Numbered from the stretch's first letter, positions 1-7,196 are shown. The stretch is DNA of 7,206 nt from an uncultured Bacilli bacterium (GCA_947628635.1 CANRAX010000059.1:1-7206), one strand, 5' to 3'. Notes: generated by a model not told the origin, from the letters alone. Numbers and translations: made by a program.

Positions 1-671
1 CCCGAAGAACCGTAATAATAAACTTTCCACAATTTTTGGAGACAATAAATAGCAAAAGTTGAAGAATAAGTATGTGTAAGTAAATGATTTTGATAAATTT
101 CTTCGGATATATTAGAGTCAGTTAAAATTAGTGGTAATCCTATATCTTTAGCCATTGATTTAGCACGCCAACTAGCTTTTTTTCTTACTTCTTTTATATC
201 ATCTTTATAACATTCATTAAAAGCTCCAACATTATTATTACAAACATGTGTCAAAGCAAAATCTTTGTCCTTTAAATTTATCTTAGTAAATATGACGTGC
301 ATTGAATCTACTCCACACGACAATCCTGTTCCAACACCGCCAGCATTTTCCAAAGCTTCTTTTGTTTTTATATCAATTTTTATCTTGTGAAGATTACCAT
401 ATTTAACTAAACTTGGAATTAAAAATTCATTAACTTTAAATAAAATATCATTAGTAATGTAACTATCACTTTTTATGTCATGGCCTTCTCTTAAAGCATA
501 ATTTAAAATACCTATAAAAATTGCATCTATTCTTTCAGTACAAAGATATTTTTTGTATTCTTTGTCAACTTCAAACCAAATTTTCTTTTTTTCTTCATCA
601 ATATCAACATCGAAAATTAACCGGCTTTTATTTTTATTATCTTTGATATATGGTTTATGTAAAAAAATCAT
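1..671 (-). CDS. PP-loop ATP-pyrophosphatase-like protein of a surface-glycan locus (5' part only)
   Basis: The first 223 codons are present and the gene runs off the left edge, so the C-terminus is unseen. The ATG at 671 is preceded by AGGAGG with 9-base spacing, and an in-frame TAA lies three codons upstream, which fixes the start. Residues 1 to about 100 are a charged, unassigned N-terminal region. Residues 114-123 read GTGLSCGVDS, which matches the SGGxDS pyrophosphate-binding loop of N-type ATP pyrophosphatases (QueC, asparagine synthetase, GMP synthetase and sugar amidotransferase folds), with Cys in place of the first Gly. A following strand and NNNVGAF (145-151) fit the second half of that fold, and YYYGSSG is at the edge. 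Enzymes of this fold adenylate a carbonyl or carboxyl group for attack by a nitrogen or sulfur nucleophile. In a polysaccharide operon it may modify a sugar, but the substrate is unknown. It begins 26 bases after the glycosyltransferase gene and is probably cotranscribed. The fold call is fairly sure; the function is not. Confidence 0.75.
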   Translation of the reverse strand, partial: MIFLHKPYIKDNKNKSRLIFDVDIDEEKKKIWFEVDKEYKKYLCTERIDAIFIGILNYALREGHDIKSDSYITNDILFKVNEFLIPSLVKYGNLHKIKIDIKTKEALENAGGVGTGLSCGVDSMHVIFTKINLKDKDFALTHVCNNNVGAFNECYKDDIKEVRKKASWRAKSMAKDIGLPLILTDSNISEEIYQNHLLTHTYSSTFAIYCLQKLWKVYYYGSS

Positions 672-680
672 TATGACTTA

Positions 681-686
681 CCTCCT
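681..686 (-). promoter_or_regulatory. Ribosome binding site of the PP-loop gene
   Basis: A perfect AGGAGG on the minus strand lies 9 bases before the ATG at 671, inside the 26-base gap after the glycosyltransferase stop codon. It is the strongest Shine-Dalgarno in the window and implies efficient independent translation start within the operon. Confidence 0.85.
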
Positions 687-697
687 TAAAAAGAGTA

Positions 698-3022
698 TTA
701 GCAATTTTTCTTAAATGGTTTAGTAACTTCTCTTTTTATAACTTTAAAAATTATTATAAAACCGGCTATAATAGCTTTAAAAAATCTTACAATAAAATAG
801 CAAACTTCTTTTATTGTTCTTTTAGCACCCCTTAAGAATTCAATTATATCTTTACCTTCATTTACAGCGCCAAATACTTCCAATTTTTCTCTAATTCGAG
901 AATAAATTTTAGCATATTTGCCTCTCTCAGCAGTAGGATATATACCTAAGTTTCTTTCATAATAATCATTTGTATAGTTAAAATATAATCTATTGAAGGC
1001 TTCACAAGCAATTTCATAAGAAGATGTAGAAATTTCAGGAAGGCCTTTCTTTCCGTACTTATCATTTTCTTCTTTAATAGCTTTGTCAAAGATTTTGTCA
1101 AATTTTTTTACCATGATATTTAGAGTAAAACCTTCTAGTATTTTTTTACGACAATTTTTCTTTAATTTGTCTAAATTTTCTACTACTTTTAGAGTCTTTT
1201 TTACATATTCTTCTATTTCTTGCTCATAAATTTCTTTTGTTGGATTATCATTATAATGTATCAAGGCACCTACTTTATCATCTATTAATTCTGATTGGCC
1301 TCCTGCGTCTGTTGAGATAACTGGCACACCCATCGCAAGTGACTCATAAGATGTCAAAGCTAAGCCTTCAAAAGATGAACAATTAAAGGTAGCATCACTT
1401 ATAGCATAAATTTCTTCGGTTTCTTTAATCATACCCAGTAAAGCAAAATTGTCATTTATATTAGCCTTTACTTTTGGCATTAATGGACCATCACCAGCTA
1501 TTACCCAAAAAATATTTTTATTAATTTCACTTACTCTCTTGGCTATTTCCACAAACATTTCAGGTCTTTTTTGGTCACTTAAACGGCAAATAAAGGAAAT
1601 AATAATCTTGTTTTTAGGAATATTATATTTCTCTTTAAGAGCTACTTTATCAAATTTTTCAGGATTAAATTTTTCTTCGTTTGTACCAATATAAATTGTT
1701 TCAGCTTTTGTTATGCCAAATTCTTCTTTTAATTCTTTTAAGGTTGCATTATTACAACAATATGTTCCAGATAAGTATTCCTTTACATCTTTTGAGCATC
1801 TGGCAAAGCCACGGCGAGAATCGTTAATATCAACACAATGAATGTAATCTAAGAAAGGAATTTTAGGATATTTACTTTTTAGATAAGGACTCATATAATA
1901 ACCATATTCAGAATTACTTATAAAAACTAAATCTACTTTACGTGAGGCAATTATATAATCAACAAAATTAATATAATCTATTCTATCAATAAAGGAAGCC
2001 ATATCATAAACTTCAGCATATTCTTCAAAACTTTGCCTAATCGGATTATTGCTAGGTGTCGTTGTTAAAACAATATGACGATATTTATCTTTAGGAAGTC
2101 TTTTAATTAAATCTAAATTAAAGAAGTCAGCTCCTCCAACTACCATCCAAGGAAAAATATAAAGAATTGTTTTTCTCTTATCTTTTTCATAATCAGGTAA
2201 AATCATATCATATTCTTTACAAGTCGCATAAGGATCACCATACCTTGGATATTGAATTACTTCTACTTGATCATCTTTAATCTGACTAGCTGTTTCTTTT
2301 ACATATTTCATAGCTTGTTCATCATTTTTCTTAGCTCTTGAAAATTCACCTTTTCCTGTTTGTCTATACCAAAAAAGTGGTGCACTTACTCTTAATGGTT
2401 TTTTATTAGCTTTAATTAATTTCAACCATAAATTCCAATCCTCATACATTGCTTTTTCTTTAATCCCAAAGCAACCCACTTCTAGCAAATCATCTTTTCT
2501 AACTAAAGCTGCTATTGTTAATAAATTTTCACGTTTTTCTCTCTCCACGGTAAAATATTTTTCCCATAAAAATTCCCTTGTACCAAAATTAACACAAGTA
2601 GTATAAGCAAAAGAAGCATCTTTATGTGTTTCTAATGTCCAATATAAACATTCTAGAGTTGTTGGTTCAATAACATCATCACTATCTAAAAAATAAACAT
2701 ATTTAGTTGACTTAGCTGCTTTAGAAATCCCATAATCTCTAGCTACTGCTGGTCCAGAATTTTCTATTTTAAAATATTTTATTCTTTTATCTTTTTTAGA
2801 AATACTCTCAACAATTTTATTTGACTCTTCATTAGTAGAACCATCATTAACAATAATCCATTCAAAATAAGGATATGTCTGATTTATAATTGAATTATAA
2901 GTTTCCTCTAATTCTTTTTGACCATTATAAAATGGTGATATGATACTAATAATTGGTTTTTCTTCATTTAAAACTTTTGTTCTTTTTATTAATTCTTTTC
3001 CTGGCCAATTTTTAAAATTCAT
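698..3022 (-). CDS. Two-domain glycosyltransferase (GT2 N-terminal, GT4 C-terminal)
   Basis: The protein has 774 residues from the ATG at 3022. That start is chosen because AGAGGT lies 6 bases upstream; an in-frame GTG at 3061 and ATG at 3040 exist but have only weak sites and would extend into or next to the preceding gene. Residues about 24-225 form a GT2 (GT-A fold) domain: ISIISPFYNG at the start, VNDGS (58-62), the metal-binding DSDD (113-116) and the probable catalytic-base region YEDW (193-196). Residues about 284-650 form a GT4 (GT-B fold) domain: VVGGAD near 294-299, RLSDQKRP (480-487) with donor-phosphate Arg and Lys, and an E-x7-E motif (E552, E560) followed by GVPVISTDAGG. Residues about 737-762 are a hydrophobic stretch flanked by Lys and Arg, suggesting attachment to the inner membrane face. 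It likely adds two sugars in succession to a lipid-linked surface glycan; the sugars cannot be told. It follows the pyruvyl transferase fusion gene by 28 bases. Confidence 0.93.
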   Translation of the reverse strand: MNFKNWPGKELIKRTKVLNEEKPIISIISPFYNGQKELEETYNSIINQTYPYFEWIIVNDGSTNEESNKIVESISKKDKRIKYFKIENSGPAVARDYGISKAAKSTKYVYFLDSDDVIEPTTLECLYWTLETHKDASFAYTTCVNFGTREFLWEKYFTVEREKRENLLTIAALVRKDDLLEVGCFGIKEKAMYEDWNLWLKLIKANKKPLRVSAPLFWYRQTGKGEFSRAKKNDEQAMKYVKETASQIKDDQVEVIQYPRYGDPYATCKEYDMILPDYEKDKRKTILYIFPWMVVGGADFFNLDLIKRLPKDKYRHIVLTTTPSNNPIRQSFEEYAEVYDMASFIDRIDYINFVDYIIASRKVDLVFISNSEYGYYMSPYLKSKYPKIPFLDYIHCVDINDSRRGFARCSKDVKEYLSGTYCCNNATLKELKEEFGITKAETIYIGTNEEKFNPEKFDKVALKEKYNIPKNKIIISFICRLSDQKRPEMFVEIAKRVSEINKNIFWVIAGDGPLMPKVKANINDNFALLGMIKETEEIYAISDATFNCSSFEGLALTSYESLAMGVPVISTDAGGQSELIDDKVGALIHYNDNPTKEIYEQEIEEYVKKTLKVVENLDKLKKNCRKKILEGFTLNIMVKKFDKIFDKAIKEENDKYGKKGLPEISTSSYEIACEAFNRLYFNYTNDYYERNLGIYPTAERGKYAKIYSRIREKLEVFGAVNEGKDIIEFLRGAKRTIKEVCYFIVRFFKAIIAGFIIIFKVIKREVTKPFKKNC

Positions 3023-3028
3023 TTTTTT

Positions 3029-3034
3029 ACCTCT
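3029..3034 (-). promoter_or_regulatory. Ribosome binding site that decides the glycosyltransferase start
   Basis: AGAGGT on the minus strand is followed by six A and then the ATG at 3022. The same AGAGGT with 6-base spacing occurs before the GTG start at 7190. No comparable site precedes the upstream in-frame candidates at 3061 (GTG) or 3040 (ATG), so the longer 787-residue reading is unlikely. Confidence 0.75.
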
Positions 3035-3050
3035 TTCCATACTATTATAG

Positions 3051-5507
3051 CTATTCTTCACTTTCTGCTTTACTTTTAGCAGGACGTAATTTGTTAATTA
3101 AATTGAATAACTTATCTACAAATTTCCATCTTTTACTATTATATATTTGTGTTATTCTTAAATTTAAATTGTCACTTTGCTCTGCTAATTCTTCTATTTT
3201 AGCTTTTAATGATTTATTTTCATCTAATAATTCTTTGTTTTCATAATTCTTTTTATAAATTTTATAAACTAAGTCAAAGTTATTTTCTTGAACTTCTTTT
3301 AAAGCTAAAATTCTTTCTTTAGGTTTATCAACAGAATTAATTAGTGTTGAATTATATTTTATAATGTCTTCATAATTACCGTCATAGACAGAAGCAATTT
3401 TTTTAAAATTAATATCTCTTAAAAATTCTTTGCCCTTTTTTGTATTAACTATTAAACACGATATACCATTATTGTCAAAAATCTCTGGATTAGTTATTTC
3501 AACACCCCAATAATCTCCAACAATAAGATCAGATACATTATTGTTTCCCTTATATTGACATTTATAACAAGAATTTCGCAAAATTAAATTTTTTAAGTAC
3601 AAATACATAATAGGATCATCAGTAAAAGGCTTTACATATTTCTCATTATTTATTTCATATTCATTACAAGATGGCATCCAGCCATTTTCTTTAGAACGAA
3701 ACTTATAATTTGTTATTTTTCCATTATTTTCTCTTTCAATTTCATTTATATATTTTTGAAAAAGTTTTTGATTTAATACACCATGGCAAATTACTGATAC
3801 TGTTATTAAATTAGGATAATCTTTTCCCAAAAAATTTTTTATTGCTCCTACTTGACAAGGTGTTCCTGTAAAAAGAACTTTTTTATTTGCTTTTAAGTCA
3901 AATTCAATTTGAGGTAAAATATTTACAATATTGCTTTGGACATATTTAGAGCCCCTTATTCGCGATAAATCATCTTCTTTTTCAAGACGGACATGTTGTA
4001 TGTTAAAATTGTCCATTTCACAGCCATAAACAATTCCTCTTTTTTGAAGAACTTCTTTACCAAAAATACTACACACCCCCCCCGATGTGCTTTTTAGCAG
4101 TTCATCTTTCTTTTTATTTTTACTAATATAAACTTCTTTTTCAAAGTCATCTATTTTTTCATGTTTATTAATAGGACAACTCTTACGACACAAGTCGCAA
4201 TGAATGCACTTTGTTAAATCTATCTTTGGATAAATAAAACCATTTTCATCTTCACTCATTTCAATAGCCTCTTTTGGACATTTTACTTTACAAAGTCCGC
4301 AACCTATACACTTAGAATGAGAGCATATTTTTGATTGTTCCTGTTCCGTTAATTTTTCTAAAACTTGGTTAAATATATTTTTAGCTTTGGCATTATAAAT
4401 AGGTATTTTTTCTTCTAAGATTGCTTTTATTTGTGCTTTATTTTCATTTATGTAATCAAATTTTTTGCAAAGAATATCATCTTTTACAATACTTGCTGAT
4501 ATAACATAATTGTCATAAGTTCCAAAAATATCTTTAGCAATACCTTTAGATTTGACACTATAACCAATAACAAGTGTAGGTACACAAGTTGAATAAGCTG
4601 CAATTGAAGCGTGCGTTCTAGCAGTAACAACTAATTCACTTTTAGAAATAATATATTTTAGTTCGTTACAATTATAATTTCCTTTTTCTAAAAAAACGCG
4701 CTTTTCATTTTTAAACTTTTCTTTTAATTTTGTTAAGCCATCTAAATCATTACAATCATCGGTAGTTACATGTGGTAGTAAGCAAATGGAATATTCAGTA
4801 TCCTTAAGTATATGTTTGACTAATTTTATGACACCAGCAAATTGACTTTCCGTTTTTATAGTTAAAGGACTTATATTTAAGATAATATATTTTTTATCTT
4901 TATACCATTTATTCATTTCAACTTTTTTCTTTTCTAGACCAAAAGCTGGATCAGCCGTTAAGATAAGTTTTTCTTCAGGAAGAATTTTCTTTACAGCATT
5001 ATAACTAATACTTTCACGCATAACTAAAACATCAAAATTTGTTAAATCATTTATGAGCTCTAAGTCGTTTATTTCTTCAAATAAAGAAGCACCCCAAAGA
5101 ATAGTTTTTTTATTATTTTGGTGACTTCTTTTATCTAATGAATATAGCCAAGTGCAATAGTCATAACAGTAATTATCACCACCAATTGAAATGCAAATAT
5201 CAGAAGACTCCATTTCCTTAACAACATCTTTTTGATAAAGTAATTCAAACTTGTCATAATCAAACACTTCTTTTTTATATTGTTCTTCTAATTTTCTTTC
5301 ATCTTCATTAAGCTCATCAGATTTTTTATAGTGTTTAATATATTTAACTTTTCCTGCATAAAAATTTTTATTCAAGTCATAATCAAATGTTGCAATGCTA
5401 ACATCATATTTAGTTTTATCGATTTGTTTTAAAGTGGATTGAACTAAAGCTTCAACACCTCTATTTTTGAAAGTGCCAACCCCATAGAATAAAATTCTTT
5501 TTTTCAT
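3051..5507 (-). CDS. Fusion: polysaccharide pyruvyl transferase + 2[4Fe-4S] ferredoxin + FrhB-like flavoprotein domain
   Basis: This single open frame encodes 818 residues. Residues 1 to about 385 resemble the polysaccharide pyruvyl transferase family (CsaB-like): NRGVEALVQS (15-24), SIGGDNY (107-113), LTADPAF (183-189) and TARTHA with R297 and H299, the family's conserved Arg-x-His. Known members move pyruvate from phosphoenolpyruvate to a sugar as a ketal. Residues 395-445 carry two ferredoxin motifs, CIGCGLCKVKCP (400-411) and CIHCDLCRKSCP (434-445). Residues about 455-705 match the coenzyme F420 hydrogenase/dehydrogenase beta (FrhB) family: STSGGV (473-478), FTGTPCQ (546-552), ICHG (573-576), CYKC (647-650) and VGDYWG (663-668). 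Such proteins usually bind FAD and Fe-S clusters; F420 use is not shown. Residues about 756-785 are a predicted coiled coil, then SKRWK (791-795) and a basic helix, a tail seen on surface-glycan glycosyltransferases. It is first in its transcription unit. Domain calls are strong; the combined reaction is unknown. Confidence 0.9.
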   Translation of the reverse strand: MKKRILFYGVGTFKNRGVEALVQSTLKQIDKTKYDVSIATFDYDLNKNFYAGKVKYIKHYKKSDELNEDERKLEEQYKKEVFDYDKFELLYQKDVVKEMESSDICISIGGDNYCYDYCTWLYSLDKRSHQNNKKTILWGASLFEEINDLELINDLTNFDVLVMRESISYNAVKKILPEEKLILTADPAFGLEKKKVEMNKWYKDKKYIILNISPLTIKTESQFAGVIKLVKHILKDTEYSICLLPHVTTDDCNDLDGLTKLKEKFKNEKRVFLEKGNYNCNELKYIISKSELVVTARTHASIAAYSTCVPTLVIGYSVKSKGIAKDIFGTYDNYVISASIVKDDILCKKFDYINENKAQIKAILEEKIPIYNAKAKNIFNQVLEKLTEQEQSKICSHSKCIGCGLCKVKCPKEAIEMSEDENGFIYPKIDLTKCIHCDLCRKSCPINKHEKIDDFEKEVYISKNKKKDELLKSTSGGVCSIFGKEVLQKRGIVYGCEMDNFNIQHVRLEKEDDLSRIRGSKYVQSNIVNILPQIEFDLKANKKVLFTGTPCQVGAIKNFLGKDYPNLITVSVICHGVLNQKLFQKYINEIERENNGKITNYKFRSKENGWMPSCNEYEINNEKYVKPFTDDPIMYLYLKNLILRNSCYKCQYKGNNNVSDLIVGDYWGVEITNPEIFDNNGISCLIVNTKKGKEFLRDINFKKIASVYDGNYEDIIKYNSTLINSVDKPKERILALKEVQENNFDLVYKIYKKNYENKELLDENKSLKAKIEELAEQSDNLNLRITQIYNSKRWKFVDKLFNLINKLRPAKSKAESEE
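4076..4083 (-). repeat. Run of eight G inside the FrhB-domain coding sequence
   Basis: Eight consecutive C on the plus strand give G8 in the coding strand, covering the third base of Ser475, Gly476 (GGG), Gly477 (GGG) and the first base of Val478. It is striking in an AT-rich gene where GGG glycine codons are avoidable. One added G would place TAG in frame after residue 479; one lost G would reach TAA after 39 foreign codons. Either change would leave the pyruvyl transferase and ferredoxin parts and remove most of the FrhB domain. Confidence 0.9.
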
Positions 5508-5536
5508 TTTCTCACCACCCTGTACCTTATATATAA

Positions 5537-5566
5537 ATTATATCAAAAGTTATATGTAAAATACAA
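5537..5566 (-). promoter_or_regulatory. Sigma-A-type extended -10 promoter for the fusion-GT-PP-loop unit
   Basis: On the minus strand a perfect TATAAT (5542 down to 5537) is preceded by TGA, giving the extended -10 form TGATATAAT. A weak -35 candidate, TTGTAT (5566 down to 5561), lies 18 bases upstream. Transcription would start near 5530, leaving a leader of only about 22 bases before the ATG at 5507. The leader contains GGGTGGTGAG, a moderate ribosome binding site. The position right after an intrinsic terminator supports it. No operator or riboswitch fits in so short a leader. Confidence 0.65.
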
Positions 5567-5608
5567 ACAAATAAGAAAGTTTTTCAATTTTTTTTAATAT
5601 TTTTAATC

Positions 5609-5636
5609 AAAAAAAATCAGTATTTCTAAATACTGA
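5609..5636 (-). terminator. Intrinsic terminator after the ABC exporter genes
   Basis: On the minus strand TCAGTATTT and AAATACTGA (5636 down to 5617) form a perfect inverted repeat, a stem of up to 9 pairs with a very tight loop, or 7-8 pairs with a 4-6 base loop. It is followed directly by eight U (5616 down to 5609). It lies 31 bases past the permease stop codon. The stem is AT-rich, so its strength is uncertain and some read-through into the next unit is possible. Confidence 0.8.
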
Positions 5637-5667
5637 ATAATTTTGCTATTTTTTAAATGATTTCTTG

Positions 5668-6441
5668 TTACAATTCTTCAACAAATGATCTTTCAAGTTT
5701 TTTAAATATCAAGAAGCCTATAACTAAAAGTATAAGACTTAATATTCCCCAAATAAATAAACTACTAAAATTAGGATTTTCATGATAATAAAGAATTGCT
5801 CGATAAGCCTCTACCAACTGAGCCATAGGATTTACTTTCATAGCCCATTGAAACTTTTGAGGTAACATACTAGCTTGATAGACAATTGGAGTTGCATAAA
5901 AACCTAAAGTTAAAAAGACACTAACAAAGTGATCAACATCATGAACAAAAACTGTTATAGCACTTAAAACAAAAGTAAAAGCTAACGTAATTAGATATTG
6001 TATAAGTATAAGTATTGGGAAAAAGATTAAATGAAGTGAAAAACCTACTCCACTAAACAAGATAAATAAAAACATTATAATACAAGTAATTAAAAAATTA
6101 ACTAATTGACTTGTAGTAATGGAAATAGGTATTATTTCTCTTGGAAAATAAACTTTCTTTAAAATATTTCCATTGGCTACTACACAACCAGTTCCTGTTT
6201 GAATAGCAACAGTGAAAAAGTTCCAAGGAATTAAAGCAACTATCATAAAAATAGTGTAATTTTCTACATTTACTCTTAAAATATAGGGAAAAACAAACGC
6301 ATATACAGCAAGCATTAATAACGGATTTAAAAAAGTCCAAAGGATACCTAACCATGAGCCTTTATATTTTCCTCTTATTTCTTTCTTTATATTTGTTTTT
6401 AGTAATTCTCGATAATTATATAACTCTTTAAAAATGTTCAT
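5668..6441 (-). CDS. ABC-2 type polysaccharide/teichoic acid exporter permease (Wzm/TagG-like)
   Basis: The protein has 257 residues from the ATG at 6441. An in-frame TTG at 6456 lies inside the preceding gene and is less likely, because GGTGAT sits 4 bases before the ATG. Six hydrophobic segments can be seen near residues 31-53, 62-81, 104-130, 138-165, 172-190 and 227-246, the usual six-helix ABC-2 core. Family motifs include the N-terminal RGKYKGSWLG amphipathic region and LKKVYFPREIIPIS (94-107), plus the NPMAQLVEAYRAIL segment (204-217). It forms the membrane channel that, with the ATPase encoded 5 bases upstream, moves a lipid-linked glycan from the cytoplasm to the outer face. The length is normal for the family. 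The transported polymer cannot be named from sequence. Confidence 0.93.
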   Translation of the reverse strand: MNIFKELYNYRELLKTNIKKEIRGKYKGSWLGILWTFLNPLLMLAVYAFVFPYILRVNVENYTIFMIVALIPWNFFTVAIQTGTGCVVANGNILKKVYFPREIIPISITTSQLVNFLITCIIMFLFILFSGVGFSLHLIFFPILILIQYLITLAFTFVLSAITVFVHDVDHFVSVFLTLGFYATPIVYQASMLPQKFQWAMKVNPMAQLVEAYRAILYYHENPNFSSLFIWGILSLILLVIGFLIFKKLERSFVEEL

Positions 6442-6445
6442 ATTT

Positions 6446-6451
6446 ATCACC
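6446..6451 (-). promoter_or_regulatory. Ribosome binding site overlapping the ATPase stop codon
   Basis: GGTGAT on the minus strand matches the anti-Shine-Dalgarno end, sits 4 bases before the permease ATG, and includes the ATPase TGA stop. The ATPase ends in tandem stops (TGATAA). The arrangement suggests translational coupling, which would help keep ATPase and permease in balance. Confidence 0.65.
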
Positions 6452-7190
6452 CACAAATTTCTAAGTATTCTTTTAAAACATCGGAAACGTTACCATCTTT
6501 TCGTATTTCGCCTTTATATAGCCAAACAGCTCGATTACAAAATTTTCTTACCTGATCCATATTATGTGTAACAATAACAATAGTTTTGCCAGAATTTTTT
6601 AACTCTATTAATTTGTTAAAACATTTATCTTGGAAATGTTGATCGCCAACAGCAAGTATTTCATCTATTAAAAGTATTTCAGCTTGTACATTAATTGCAA
6701 CTGAAAAAGCAAGACGCATATACATTCCTGATGAGTATGTTCTAACTGGATTATCAATAAAATCACCTAATTCAGAAAAAGCAATAATTTCATCAATTTT
6801 GGCGTCAATTTCTTCTTTTGTTAATCCAAAGATAGAGGCATTAAAATAAATATTTTCTCTACCGGTAAAGTCATCATGAAAACCAGCTCCTAATTCAAGA
6901 AGTGAGGTTAATTTTCCGTTTGTTTCTATTTTACCTTTATTCGGATAAATTATTTTAGTCATAAGTTTTAATAAGGTTGATTTACCACTTCCATTTGTTC
7001 CAATTAAGGCAACACTTTCACCCTTTTCAATAGTCAAATTTATATCTTTTAATACTTCTAAAATATCGTTTTTAGCTTTATTTTTCTTTGAGAAAAAAAG
7101 TATTTTTTCCTTTAAAGTATGAGCTTTATCATAATATAATTTAAAAGTTTTAGATACATGAGTTACTTTAATAGCGATATTTTTTTCCAC
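6447..7190 (-). CDS. ABC exporter ATPase for surface polysaccharide (short Wzt/TagH-like)
   Basis: The protein has 247 residues from a GTG at 7190. An in-frame TAA just upstream (7196-7194) and AGAGGT 6 bases before the GTG make this the only reasonable start. The nucleotide-binding domain is complete: Walker A GTNGSGKST (64-72), signature SSGMYMR (153-159) in place of LSGGQ, Walker B ILLIDE (172-177) with catalytic Glu177, D-loop region LAVGD and switch His209 in THN. The region LLELGAGFHDDFTGRENI (97-114) is typical of the Wzt/TagH/KpsT group. It powers export of a lipid-linked glycan with the permease encoded next. The C-terminal glycan-binding domain of long Wzt proteins is absent, so it is the short type, in which export is usually not gated by a terminal sugar mark. 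It may be preceded by other operon genes beyond the right edge. Confidence 0.94.
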   Translation of the reverse strand: MEKNIAIKVTHVSKTFKLYYDKAHTLKEKILFFSKKNKAKNDILEVLKDINLTIEKGESVALIGTNGSGKSTLLKLMTKIIYPNKGKIETNGKLTSLLELGAGFHDDFTGRENIYFNASIFGLTKEEIDAKIDEIIAFSELGDFIDNPVRTYSSGMYMRLAFSVAINVQAEILLIDEILAVGDQHFQDKCFNKLIELKNSGKTIVIVTHNMDQVRKFCNRAVWLYKGEIRKDGNVSDVLKEYLEICG

Positions 7191-7196
7191 ATTTTA

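Noticed and set aside
661..667. T7 run in codons 2-5 of the PP-loop gene as a second slippage switch
   Set aside because: Runs of seven A or T are common in AT-rich sequence and not distinctive here, unlike the G8 run.
1449..1694. Plus-strand open frame of 81 codons
   Set aside because: It lies antisense inside the GT4 domain, has no family features, and mirrors the hydrophobic codon pattern of the real gene.
3023..3061. GTG at 3061 as the glycosyltransferase start, overlapping the fusion gene
   Set aside because: No ribosome binding site; the ATG at 3022 has AGAGGT at ideal spacing, and the extra 13 residues add nothing to the GT2 domain.
3051..5507. Literal annotation as coenzyme F420 hydrogenase subunit
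   Set aside because: Nothing in the window points to F420 use or a hydrogenase; FrhB-like domains occur widely in organisms without F420, so only the fold-level call is kept.
6098..6355. Minus-strand open frame of 85 codons in another frame of the permease gene
   Set aside because: It is wholly inside the permease gene, whose frame has clear six-helix ABC-2 content; the Cys- and Tyr-rich product is typical of a shadow frame.
6447..6449. TGA at the end of the ATPase as a sign of Mollicutes code (TGA = Trp)
   Set aside because: The next codon is TAA, so this stop is uninformative, but the long genes use TGG for Trp with no in-frame TGA, which fits the standard code.
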